Source: Phycomyces blakesleeanus NRRL 1555(-) (taxonomy: Eukaryota; Mucoromycota; Mucoromycetes; Mucorales; Phycomycetaceae). From it: a stretch of 64,000 nucleotides of DNA. Below are positions 42,186 to 53,066 of this stretch, piece by piece (the first letter of the stretch is position 1; every line of letters begins with the position of its first letter). A model generated the notes under the pieces. It made no database searches. It saw only the letters and a program-made list of their open reading frames with translations, and was not told where the DNA came from. The stretch spans positions 1,231,223 through 1,295,222 of the forward strand of contig NW_017265135.1 in the NCBI RefSeq assembly GCF_001638985.1. Direction: 5' to 3'. Made by a program: the position numbers and the translations under genes.

Positions 42186-43045
42186 TTATGCTGACTTTAC
42201 AAAGAAGCGGAAATAGAGGTAGCCAAGGATAATAGACAAGGGAATAATAATTCGAAGAGGGCTAGAAATACAAGACCAAAGTAATGAATTGAGTATAAGT
42301 ATATTAAAACGTTGGGCTTCACACTCGCAATCCCAGTGTAGTCCAGCACAGCCTAGCCAGTTCAGCAGCTTACACCCAAATTCCCCCAACGTCTTCAAAT
42401 ATCATAATATTCTACAAATACTTACTTTCCTTGGGGAGAAGCACTGACACTTTTTTCTCCGTTGCTGTTGGATGCACCACCTTTGACAGGTGCGGACTAA
42501 GACGCACACAAAAGTTAATTTTTTTTTGTTTTTGTTTTTGTTTTTATTTTTATTTTTATTTTAAATAGCAATAATAGTAATCATAATAATCATAATAAAC
42601 GGCCGTTATCCTTACCGAAGGGTCAACATCGCCTATGTAGTACTTCTCAAGCATCTCACTGGCCTCGGGAGAGTGACCAATGTCATTGAATGAGGCTGTT
42701 GCATCCTTGGCACCTTCATCAACCAAAACTTCCTCACCTCCAGGATGCTTAAATGATGAATTAGTTTTTTTTTCAAAGTTCGTGTTTTAATTAACATAAC
42801 AGCTTGTCTGATGCAAAAATGATAATAGATAATAGATAATAAAGCAGTAAACCTCCACTTTCTTATTTCTTTCCCTCTCTTTCTTCCCAACATTCTCTTA
42901 TTTATTTGTTATTTTTTTCATTTTTTTTTTTTACCTCTTCAACAAACTTGGTGATATCGTAAACCTTGTTGTTGATGATCATATAAAGGTCATCACGAGT
43001 GTTGTGGGTAGAAACCTCCTCATAAGTAAAAAGTTGGACAGACAT
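42186..43045 (-). CDS. Cytochrome b5, tail-anchored
   Basis: This is a haem electron carrier on the cytosolic face of the endoplasmic reticulum. It donates electrons to fatty-acid desaturases and hydroxylases, sterol enzymes and P450s. The four exons on the minus strand are 42935-43045, 42616-42747, 42426-42496 and 42186-42261 (TAA), giving 129 residues. The haem ligands are His38 in the HPGG motif, whose H begins exon 2, and His62 in DIGHSPEA. The fold signature YDITKFVEEHPGGEEVL is intact. After a Ser/Gly linker, exon 4 encodes a hydrophobic anchor (IIIPLSIILGYLYF) and a short basic end, as expected for a tail-anchored microsomal form. Length is normal. Everything to its right is transposon-derived. 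Confidence 0.93.
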
Positions 43046-43282
43046 GATGACGACGAGAGTGAGGGGGAAAAGAAAAGAGAGAAAGAAAGAATTAATAAAA
43101 TAATATTAATATAATATAAAATAAAATAAAATAAAATAAATGAATCAGTGAACAGAACGATATGAGTGAGCCAATACCGTATTTATATTTCCAACTCAGA
43201 CAATGTTATTTTTTTTCTTGGCGAATCAAAATTAATTTTCAGATATTCTGCCTACCTTTTTTGGTTGAAGACAAAAAAAAAT

Positions 43283-43326
43283 TATGGTCCTCTCCAGCAT
43301 AGGGGCCAAATTATTTAAGAATAGGT
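43283..43326 (+). repeat. 43-bp direct repeat, copy 1
   Basis: A sequence beginning ATGGTCCTCTCCAGCATA recurs with a few changes at about 46500-46543; the two share GCCAAATTATTTAAGAATAG. A shortened inverted relative lies near 46618-46655. These look like ends of an older element into which the intervening mobile elements inserted. Confidence 0.6.
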
Positions 43327-43556
43327 GCTTGCCACCACCCGGAAAATCAGTGATATCGAAAATTTAACAACATCTCAAATATCCCAAGATGAATGTAACC
43401 TGCTTTATATTCTTGTCTCGTTTTAGATGAGTAAAAACAAATACTAAAATAACAATTTTTTCTCCTCGTAGTCAATTTTTTTTTAAATATGAAAGCCCAA
43501 AAAAAGAGTGGTGGTAGTTTAGATTTTCTTTTCGCGACCCTGATTATTTTCAGTAG

Positions 43557-44099
43557 AGGTGCTCACGGAATCAGTTATTGATATAAAATTTCCTATTGAT
43601 TACTTTACTAAACACCATATATAGTGATTTCCAAAATTCAAAAAAGGCTATTTCGCTTTAAAGTCCGTGAATTTTTCCCCTGCTCTCTACCAGGGGAAAA
43701 AAAAATTAATACCCATATATGGTGATTTCCATAATTCCTATCGACACTGCGTGTAAGAATCATCTTGTTTTTACTATATTATCCCATTTTCTAGGGTTTT
43801 TTCTATATATTAAAGCTAGTATTTTTTAAAGAAGCATACAATACATTACTGTAAATAAAATATATTGTTCCAAGCAGTATAGTTTGTACTTCTTTAACAA
43901 GAAATGGGAAAAACAATTGATTTTAATATGTTATATGTTCAAACAAGGTCATATCTCTTGAGTGTAGTACTGATTACAACACCAACTTAAAATTACGTAA
44001 ATAGCACCTATACTTGGTAATTTGCGCTATCCTAAATATGGCGTTTAGTAAAGTAATCAATAGGAAATTTTATATCAATAACTGATTCCGTGAGCACCT
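43557..44099. mobile_element. MITE-like foldback element (543 bp)
   Basis: Near-perfect terminal inverted repeats of about 57 bp start AGGTGCTCACGGAATCAG and continue with a few mismatches to about 67 bp. The interior has no coding capacity. A TAG triplet flanks both ends and may be a 3-bp target duplication, which would suggest a Harbinger- or CACTA-type mobiliser. Internally, CCATATATxGTGATTTCCA occurs twice (about 43613 and 43712). Confidence 0.75.
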
Positions 44100-44110
44100 T
44101 AGATGTACAC

Positions 44111-44263
44111 TCTTTCCAGAAGTTATTGGTGCAAAAATAAAAATTGATTAGGTGCAAAAATTGAGTGCATAAAATGCACCAAAAAAGATGAATTAAGCAG
44201 GCAAATGATAGAAAATTGCACTAAATTTTGCTTTTATTTTTACACCAATAATTTCTAGAAAGA
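44111..44263. mobile_element. Short MITE-like element (153 bp)
   Basis: Imperfect inverted ends (TCTTTCCAGAAGTTATTGGT against its mirrored relative with C/T and G/A changes), each about 35 bp, enclose an A+T-rich core. It lies twelve bases after the previous foldback element. No transposase. Confidence 0.6.
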
Positions 44264-44471
44264 AAGTATTTTGTAACTTGAAAATTATTAACATCTCTTT
44301 CCCTTTTGGAATCTTGTTCCCTTTTGGAATTTTGATCATTTTTAAGGGTTCGATATATGTTATTCACCAGTGTAAGAGAGAATTGAAAGAAAAATTACTA
44401 TTCATAGTAATTTATTCAATTCCGAATTGACAAAATTTCTAAAATAAGGGCTCTAGTTACAAAAAAAAATA

Positions 44472-46214
44472 CAGAATTTTTGGACCCAAATGAGCTTTTT
44501 TTGCAAACTTTTGACTTTTGGTGAAAATTAAATGGGCAAAGTTCAAGTATCGAAATAGTGATATTTAAAAATAAAAAAAATCAAATATTTATTTCCATAT
44601 CTAAACATTTTTGATGAAACAAGATTGAGTGTCTAATCTAGCTTTCATAATTCTGCTTAATTATTTGATAGCTACTAGACTGTATTCTCTCACATAAGGT
44701 TTCTTTGCTAACCAAAGAATGCTTTTTGACAAGGTTCTTTAGCTTTGAAAAGCATTCCTCAATAGGATTCAAGAAAGGAGAGTATGGAGGTAGAAACTTG
44801 AGTATGTACTTATTTATTTCTTGCAGCCAGTTACAGACAGAGAGATTATAGTGAATCCTGACATTATTTATGACCAAGTGATAAGGGCCAGCATTTGCAT
44901 TATCCAGCTTCTCAACTAATTGCTAGACAAACTCTTTAAAGATTGGGCCTGTAAAACATTAAGTTTAGTTGCCACTTTTATAGAAAAGGCATAGATAAAA
45001 AAAATGCTTTATATTGCTCCTTTAAGTGCTTATCTGTAGTGCTGCCTTTCATAATCTTTGCATGGCATGATTCAACGCCTTCTGCTGAAAGAGCAAATAG
45101 AATTGTCATGTTCATTGCTCTCTTGGTTTAAGTTTTAACAAAGGCTGGCATGCCAGCTTTTGATTGAGCATGGCCATTAATCATATTGATATTAAAATCT
45201 GCCTTATTGATAAAAATACAATTATGATTGTACAAAATCCCCTCAGATTAAAAGCTTGATATAAAATCTTTTCTTTTGTGATGAGTCTCTTTATCGTTTC
45301 TCTTCTTTTCTATTGGAGTCGATCTCATCAGTGTAATCCTTTTAACATTATTTAGAAAGTTGTACAGAGTGGATGCACTGATGCTCTGAATGTTGTCAAA
45401 CTCTTCCAAAAGTAGAATCTTTAATTCCTCTAGGGTAATGGTGTTGTTTTCATTGACAGCCTTGATAATAAATTGTTGATGATGGTCTTGAATGATATTT
45501 CTAAGGTCACTACCTAATAACTAGTATTTGATTGTTTCCATCTTTTCAAATCTATTTATAATTCCACAGACTGTCTATCTGGGAATATCAAGCTTTCAGG
45601 AAATCTGAGTGGGAGTCTTCAAATGATTTGCACTCTTTTCAATAATAAGATTACGAATGTGTATAGACCTGGTGAGCTATGGGCACCCAGATCACTTGAC
45701 AGTCTTTTTGTTGTGTTTATTGGCAGATAGTATTCTGAATTCTGACATTTTATTAATATTGGTGGCTTTGTTTTTAGGTGCTTGAGTTGTGTTTGAGTAG
45801 AAGAGTAACTAAGAGATTATAATATAAGTGGAGCTTGAGATAAGATAGTACTGCTTAGGCAATTAAATTGAATACAAAAAAGAAATAAAGAGAAGTTGAG
45901 CTTGTAAAAGATGATGTTTATTCAAGAGAATTTGAAGCTATTTATATGAGAGAACTATGGATAGAGATATAGACAGATATAAGAAGAAGAATGTTTTTAT
46001 GCAGATGTATATACCTACTTGCAGTAGTCCTTTACTGCTGCAAGCAGTACATTTGTGACTCTCAATCATGACAAGGTAGAGAGCTACCCTCAGGAATTGA
46101 TGTCATTCTAAATTCAGTCTTATATCACCATTTCAATACTTGAACTTTGCCCATTTAACTTTCACCAAAAGCCAAAAGTTTGTAAAAAAAGCTCATTTGG
46201 CTCCAAAAATTCTA
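44472..46214. mobile_element. Old Tc1/mariner element (about 1.74 kb)
   Basis: Inverted ends of about 95 bp run inward from CAGAATTTTTGGACCCAAAT (left) and a relative beginning TAGAATTTTTGGAGCCAAAT (right). TA dinucleotides at 44470-44471 and 46215-46216 are the expected target duplication. Five of six differences I counted between the arms are transitions. The interior carries a decayed transposase on the minus strand. Confidence 0.8.
44638..45748 (-). pseudogene. Decayed Tc1/mariner transposase
   Basis: A remnant of a DDE transposase that would cut and paste the surrounding element at TA sites. The C-terminal 79 codons remain open and end with LPPYSPFLNPIEECFSKLK, the block containing the catalytic Glu. 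Upstream, stops and frame changes break the protein, but LEELKILLLEEFDNIQSISA, FINKADFN (first Asp position, here changed from the usual VDEAGFN) and AEGVESCHAKIMKGSTT are readable. A likely start is at 45748. It is a distant relative of the copy at 48369-49445. Many stops are consistent with C-to-T or G-to-A changes. Confidence 0.75.
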
Positions 46215-46352
46215 TATACTAAACGACTATACTTTATGAAGCTCATTTTTTATAGCCAAAATAAAACAAATCATTAACAAAAAAATAAAAATAGACAAGA
46301 TATTTTAGTAAGTAATTATAAAATAAATGCTGAATAACAATCAGAATTATAC

Positions 46353-46425
46353 TGATCCAGATACTTGGTTGTTGGATTTATTATATCTAAGAACATATTC
46401 CTATTATTATAGTAAAACAGCTATT
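46353..46425 (+). repeat. Interspersed repeat, copy 1
   Basis: A block starting TGATCCAGATACTTGG and including GTTGGATTTAT matches 53620-53690 (TGATCCAGACACTCGG) at about three quarters of positions. A shorter match (CCAGATACTCGG) lies at 54105-54116. All copies have the same orientation, so this is a shared ancient repeat or element end. Confidence 0.5.
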
Positions 46426-47104
46426 ATCTCAGTAGCAAATAAATAATTTATTTATTTTATTTATAGTAAAGCAATAAGACTAATAAGTATTTACAATAAT
46501 GATCTTCTCCAGCATACGAGCCAAATTATTTAAGAATAGAAAAAAAGTGAATAATTGCAAATTTAGCTATTAAATTACTTTATGTGATAGGTTTTATATA
46601 ATTTTCAATTTGTTCTAAAAACGTAATTTGGCTCTAAACATTTGCTGGCCTTAAAAGGGCTTGCTAAATAAATTCCAAATGTTCCAAAGAAGATTTGACG
46701 TTATTTTAGAGACCATTTTAACACTATATTTGGCTTACTAAAAAAACCCACAATTTTTTGCCCATAGATTTAAACATGTGCACTTGAAAATATCTCCTCG
46801 AACCAAATATCTATATGTTTTCTTATATTTTTTCTCTAAGCAATGCCCGTATTCTATAAAGCTGATAATAAACCCTGATATAAAGCACTTACTTTTATTA
46901 TTTTAAGTATCTAAATATAACACATTCAATGAACATATCATATTCAGGTCTTTGTGTATGTGTAATTAAGTATATAAGTAAATTCCAAAATCATATCTTT
47001 GAAAATAAAATTCTTTGCCTGTAGCTATATAAGTAGTAACATCTTTTTGTATTCTTGTCTTTACAAACTTATCTTCTATCTAAAAACTTCTCAACTTAAC
47101 AAAC

Positions 47105-48160
47105 ATGAACCCCGCTGGATATGAGACACATGTCTTTCACATTAACATAACAAGCAATACAACTGAGAACATTGAGCAACAGGATGAAGATGGAGTGACT
47201 ACGCAGACTATGCAGAATACGCAGACTACAAAGGCAACAACCACAGGTGTAGAATGATCAAATTCTTAGAGCAATGATGCAGTGAGGGTTCTTCTTAGAC
47301 TGATGATAAAAAATATTTCACTCAAAATACTGGACATCTGATAACACTAGAAAGAACAGATTGTAGGCAATCTTTCACAATTTATTTTGCAGAAGTCCTG
47401 TGGTATTGCAGCATGCAAGAGCTTTTCCATGCTCAAAATTTGCAGAGAGATTCAGAACTGTCAAATACGTAAGAGACAAATTCCAGAAGATAAAGAGATA
47501 TTTCCAAAGAGTTGTTGTAGATACAACAAGAACAGGTTCTGACAGTGCTTTTCCTCAAGAAAGGTATTCATTTTATGACAATATGAAGGATATAATCTTG
47601 TGTGATCTAAGCTTTTGGCCACCTGCACTTCACAAGTTAGATACTATTGTTGATAGTGCTCTGAGAAATCTGATGGATATGATATCAATGAAAATAGAAC
47701 ATTATACACAGTTACTGCTATTGAGATAACCAATATAGTACCAATAGAAGCAATAGAAAGTCAAGCAGATATTTCATCTTAAGTTTCAGAACTGCTAGAA
47801 TTAGCTTCAGAACTAGCACAGACACAAGAGCCAGCATGAATACAACAACCAGTACTAGTGCTATAACAAGAAAAAACATCAGCATCAATATAAATACTAG
47901 ATCCAAATAGAGTAGCAAGTCATAGACAGATAACTCCATAATTTCAGGCTGAGCTTCTGAAAGCTTCATCTAGAACCACAGATGTAATTGAGCTTGGTTT
48001 GACAATCCAAGCTGAATAATTTTTGACTATAAAGATAGCAATACAGAATTCCATTAAAGTAATCAGATTCAATTTTGCAGCAGCACAAGAAGCTCATTAT
48101 CTGAACCAAATCAGCAGAGAAAACATTGCTGCTCAGAAGAAAGAAAATTGTTTAGCTTTT
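47105..48160 (+). pseudogene. Decayed Myb/SANT-like (trihelix) gene
   Basis: From ATG 47105 a frame reads 50 codons to a TGA and continues with AVRVLLRLMIKN before more stops. After a frame change, 47400-47729 is open with AERFRTVKYVRDKFQKIKRY, then FYDNMKDIILCDLSFWPPAL. Farther on, RFNFAAAQEAHYLNQISREN is readable near 48070-48130. The pattern (VxxLLxLMI, CxxKFxxIKRYF, FYDxMxDIL) is that of Myb/SANT-like DNA-binding domains, which often accompany transposases. It ends just before the pogo-like left end at 48168 but outside that unit. Non-functional as read. Element affiliation unknown. Confidence 0.45.
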
Positions 48161-48271
48161 CTAAATACAGTCAAAGCTCAATTTAGTAATATTTGATTTA
48201 GTAATAATTGCAATTTAGTAATATTTTTTTCAACACTTTTATTCACAGTCACATAGAGCAAATCTGCAATA

Positions 48272-49775
48272 CAGGATTTCCACTCCAAAAGTTATATTTT
48301 TTTTTCAAACTATATATTTTGCAAAATCAAAACTTTCATTTTGTGCTCCGACTATATATAAAAAAAAATCAATTTATTTCTTGGCTATTTGTACATTGGG
48401 GGAAGAAGCTAATGCTATGATCAACCCAGCCTTGGCAGTTTTCCATAGCAATATGGCGGGAGCACTCAGCAATATACTCCAAGAATTGACCACATACCAA
48501 CCCGGACTTTCTCTTGACCAGTGTTTTGAGTTTGGAGAAGCACTCTTCAATTGGGTTTAGGAAAGGAGAGTATGGGGGGAGAAAGTGTAGGTGGTGTCGT
48601 GAATTAGCAAACAATTCAGTGACAAGATGGGATCTATGGATCGAGGCATTATCCATAATGAAGTTGTGAGGGGCAGCATTACTGTGGTCGAGTGAATCCA
48701 TAATCGTCTTTACAAATTCAACGAAAATTGGTCCTGTCATGCCACCAGGGGTCAACTTCGCCTGCACACTCTCAACACCTTGGTAAGAAATACCGGCAAG
48801 AATTGAGATGTTTAGTCCCCTTTTCAACTTCGTCTTCACAATGCTGGTCTTGCCTTTCTTGGACCACCCTTGTCCTCTGATCAGGTTTGCATTAAAGCCT
48901 GCTTCGTCCACAAAAATGCAATTGGTTTTATACGATAAACCATTCGTGTGCATACTGTTTACGTATACTTTTCTCAGCTCAATAGTCTTCGGGTCATTTC
49001 TTTTTTCCTCAACTGGCTTGGTTCTCTTCAATGTGAACTCAATGTTGTTGATAATGTGCTTATGTAAGCCACTGATGCTCAAGTTCTGCTCTTGAAGCTC
49101 TGGAAATTTTCTAAACAGTTCCTCTCTCATTTGACCAAGAGTCAAGATGCAGCATTCGTCCAAGAGGTCTTGAATGAACTTCGAATGCTCATCAGTTATC
49201 TTAAGACTTTCTGCGCGCAAGCCGCCTCGCTTCTTGGACTCTACAGTAGCATCCCTCTCAAACTTGGTGATGATGTTGTTAATCGATACCTATGAGACAC
49301 CAAATACCCTGGCTGCTTCGGCTCGGGTCATGGACTCTTCTATATAACATTTCTCCACAATCATGTTCTTGATGTGGATTGGAAGAACCTTTTGTGGTCC
49401 ATTTCTCTTTCTTCTCTTAACAATAGCGATTTGATTGGGGTTCATGTTGGAGGATTTGAGTATAGAAAAAGATAATAGATAAAGACAGTTCTCAAAACCA
49501 TATTACAAACTTAGCATTATATACTTTTCTTATAACAATATATTGACATTGCATGTTTTCTTATATTGTTTTTAATAAACAGTGTAGACATTCTTTAAAT
49601 ACTTTATTGCACATATTAGCATTCTTCATGCTCTTTATTAATTTGCTTTAAATTTCTTTCTATCCGCATTAATTAATTTATTTTTTTCATATATAGTCGG
49701 AGCACAAAATGAAAGTTTTGATTTTGCAAAATATATAGTTTGAAAAAAAAAATAACTTTTGGAGTGGAAATCCTG
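48272..49775. mobile_element. Young Tc1/mariner element (1,504 bp)
   Basis: Inverted ends of about 90 bp, starting CAGGATTTCCACTCCAAAAG, differ by only a few bases (48272-48361 and 49686-49775). TA duplications at 48270-48271 and 49776-49777 flank it. The near identity of the ends implies a recent insertion into the surrounding older unit. It carries one transposase gene on the minus strand. Confidence 0.92.
48369..49445 (-). pseudogene. Tc1/mariner transposase (DD34E), one premature stop
   Basis: A cut-and-paste DDE transposase for the surrounding element. The frame from ATG 49445 to the stop at 48369 is 359 codons, broken by a single TAG at codon 52 (49290-49292), inside the N-terminal helix-turn-helix (SMTRAEAARVFGVS then VSINNIITKFE). 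The rest is open. Catalytic residues are in FVDEAGFN, MDNASIHRS and LPPYSPFLNPIEECFSKLK, with 34 residues between the second Asp and the Glu. If translation restarted at 49220 (MRAESLKITDEH), a 283-aa protein with the full catalytic core but no first DNA-binding helix would result. Apart from the stop the gene looks fresh. Confidence 0.85.
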
Positions 49776-50045
49776 TATCACCATGGATGAAATTTGATAT
49801 CCAATTAGGAAATTGAAAACGCATGTTATCTTATTGGCTTACTAAATATATCCCTCGTGTAATTTTCTTTTATACTTATAAATCAAAACTTGTGTTCTTT
49901 ATAAGGGAATGCTTGCAGTACAGACATCTACAAATGTATTTCTAGTGTAATAGAAGAGAACTAAAAAATGACTTAAATAAATTGGAATGTTTTATTGAGA
50001 TAAAAAAAAAGATATAAAAAATTAATAAAAGGAATAAAGGAAGGA

Positions 50046-53000
50046 TCAGTATGAACCAAATTTGTTGAGGTTAACAACATATTTACAGCCAACTTTCAGA
50101 TGCATGTCTAATAGACAAACAACCTTCAATTCATCTAGTAGTGTGTATATATCATCAGCATATTTGAGTGCTAGACAATAATTGTTGTTAACAGCATGTG
50201 CGGATGGATACTTGATATACAAATGGTATACTTTAGAAAAAAGCACCATTCCAATGATGATATGTCCATTGCTTTGTCTAAATAGAGCAAATGTATTGTC
50301 TTTTAATATCCTTCCAGGGGTCAAACCTGTACCATTGTTGTCTGCAAATTCTCTGGACCCACCGAGCAAAGTTTCATGGAATTTCCCATCAGAGTTTTGT
50401 TGCATGTATTCAGCAATAGCTTTTCCACGGGTTTCCCTTAAACCATTCTTGTCTATCCATGAACCACCATCAATAATATGACTTGTCATATATTGTTTAC
50501 CAAATTTGAGACATATATCTTTTGATGTGTTCATACGGTTTGTATGAAACAAGTGTTCACAAATGTGTTTGTTGAACTGCTCTCCCTTTTTGGTCTTGTA
50601 GTTAAGAGCAGGCCCAAATCTTTGTAAATCTTCAGGTAGATGGGTCAACAGATGGACTTTTGGCTTGGACGTATAGAATGCATGTTTTTTATGTTTACAG
50701 TTAGTGTCGTATTTGTGTAAGGCTTCAATTAGACTTCTAACAGCAGAGTCTACTTCACTGATATATGTCTCGTATTGACTGTCGATAGATTGAACAAATA
50801 CTAGAGAGCATAGACGGCCGAGACAAACAAAGAGGGGAGTGATTTCCTGTAATACTTCTGTATCTGCAAATTTTATGGCCAGGATTACCAGAAGTATTTG
50901 GATTAGTACCTTGAAGTCTCTACCAAGAAACAAACCGGCATGGGTGAGAGACCTTGTAAACGCTCTTGATATGCCTCTGGAATTTTTGTAGTCTTTAACA
51001 TAATCAAACAGTTCTTCTAGTTCTTTTTTGTTTTTGTTCAAGATAACTTTAACCAGATTGGTGATAAGATACTTTGCAATGCCAAGGAGAATGTAGTGCA
51101 ATATTTCAGCAGGAGTGTCTTTTGACTGGTCATATGCTTTAAGTTCTAGCAATTTGTCTGTTGACTTATTTTTAAAACTTAACTCTTCTGCTGTGTTTTT
51201 GTTGTCAAAGTAAGGAATATCAGAGATCACTGTATCTCTGTCTGGTGTAGAAGTGGCCTGGATATAATGACCCTTGGTTCTTGTTGGATGTCTGTTAGTA
51301 TAGTATTCAACTTCGTTCAACTTGGGGATTCAACTTTGCAATTTAATGTAGCACTTTCTACAAGGGTAAGTTGAGTTGGGCGCACCTAAACTGCAAAGCT
51401 CTGAGTGACAAGATGTATCTGCCTCAATCCAAATTAAAGGAGATACCACAAGAACATATGCATTATCTTCTGCAGAGAACATTACCACGCCGTTTTCTAG
51501 CTTCTTCAAATCATCAACAATTTCAGATAACATCGAGGCAGTGTTTGCATCTTTCTTCTTTGGAATTGCTGATATAAATAAGATATTCTCTATAGAGCAC
51601 CTTTCTTCAAAAGAGAGGGCCGCACATTTCATTGACCAGCTCTCGTATGGGTTAAATTGCTTAGAGGTGTTTCCAGAAGTATCATCCAAGAAAAGAATTA
51701 CAGGTGCAATCTTTACCTTGTAATATTTTCTTCAGTTGTTTTCTTGGTCAGTTCTGTCGCATATAAGCCTCTTCAGAAAATGTTCTTCTTCAAGTAATTT
51801 ATGATGAGTTGGAATGAGCGAGATAATTGTGTCAGGAGAGATGCTGCAACATAAGGAGGTGTTTAATGGGGTTGTGTCAACAGAGAGAAATGATTCAATA
51901 TTTATGTCAGTATGATTGATTTCGATGCCAATGCTACAACCATCTTTTGGAGTTCAAACAATATATCCACGAGAGAAAACATTAGATATATCCATTGTAT
52001 GGAAAGATTCCACCAGAAAGCGAGTGTTAGGCGAGCAATCTTTTAACAGAACAATGTCACCAGACCAGAAATCAATGTTGTTATGGGTAAACATGGGCTG
52101 TTGGAAGTATGTATTTGTTCTCCATTTTTCTCCTTGTTGAAGACAGACAGATTGGTTTGGCGTGCAATCAGGTAAAGAAAAGATTGATTTTGACTTTATA
52201 GGATTGGCAGCAAGGAGTTTGATGTGCTCAGAAGACAAGTTAAGGAATGGGGTGACTTTTGTGCTATCAGAGAGAGTAACATCTAAACTTTTCGATTTGA
52301 AAATTGGGATGTTCGATCCTTTTCGTGTCTGGTAATTCCAGAGTGTATCTAACTGGGGCAACTTGAAAGAAATATCTTTTCTAATAGCTTCTTTGTAGAT
52401 CTTTAGAAGGAGATTGATAGTAAATAATATCTTCTTTAACATTCTACAAGAAATCATGTCGTTATCACCATTGACAAGTACGAGCAAAATCATTGTCTGG
52501 ATATCTTTAAATGAATGAGTATTTGGTATAAATCTGTTCCAGGCGGTAGAGTTAAACACTTCACTCTGGAATTCATCTTCTTCATCTATTGAAGATTCGT
52601 TGTTATTGGCAAAAGCAGACATCTTGTTCAAGATGTGGTTAAACAGAGGAATGTCTGCGTTTGGCTCTGTGTTTTCCTCAACATCAAAATCACTATTGTC
52701 AACTCTACTTCCATCATCACTTTCTTCACACTCGTCATAATTTAAGATACTGTTGCAGTATTCATTATCAACGTCTGATTCCTCTTCCACACTTTCACTT
52801 GGTGTAAGCAGATTTTTTGGGCTGTTGCTCATCTGTATATCTTGATATTTGGTCTCCTGGACTATGCTCATATCATCTGCAACCATTTCCATTATGTCAT
52901 GGCATCTTTGCAAATGTCTTTTAAGATTCCAGTGATCTTTAAAGGTCTTCTCACAAAGTGAGCAAGACTTGCCAATGTCAACAAGACTGAAGTTGAGTTG

Positions 53001-53066
53001 GCCCGGAATTCTTGGAGTAGGTACTGATACTCTTCCTGGGACAAGTTTTTTTGTTACTCTGTTCAT
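50046..53066 (-). pseudogene. Plavaka-like (CACTA-related) transposase, copy 1, three TGA stops
   Basis: One minus-strand frame runs 1,007 codons and is interrupted only by three TGA codons (51954-51956, 51732-51734, 51330-51332). The N-terminus has a C2H2 finger (CSLCEKTFKDHWNLKRHLQR, then H), followed by an acidic segment. Next come a block with LPDCTPNQSVCLQQGEKW, the signature VILFLDDTSGNTSKQFNPYE, and CSLGAPNSTYPCRKCYIKL. The C-terminal half carries HAGLFLGRDFKVLIQILLV and LTHLPEDLQRFGPALNYKTKK. The DDTSGN(x)SKQ(F/W)N motif with a downstream CRxC is what I know from Plavaka transposases of fungi. It is homologous over its length to copy 2. No introns are needed. Otherwise it is undamaged, so the loss of function looks recent. 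Confidence 0.65.

Noticed and set aside
50046..53066. Reassignment of TGA to tryptophan to explain the three stops
   Set aside because: The host genes here use TGA as a normal terminator (for example ASE1 and the PH-domain gene), so nuclear recoding is not supported; mutation is simpler.
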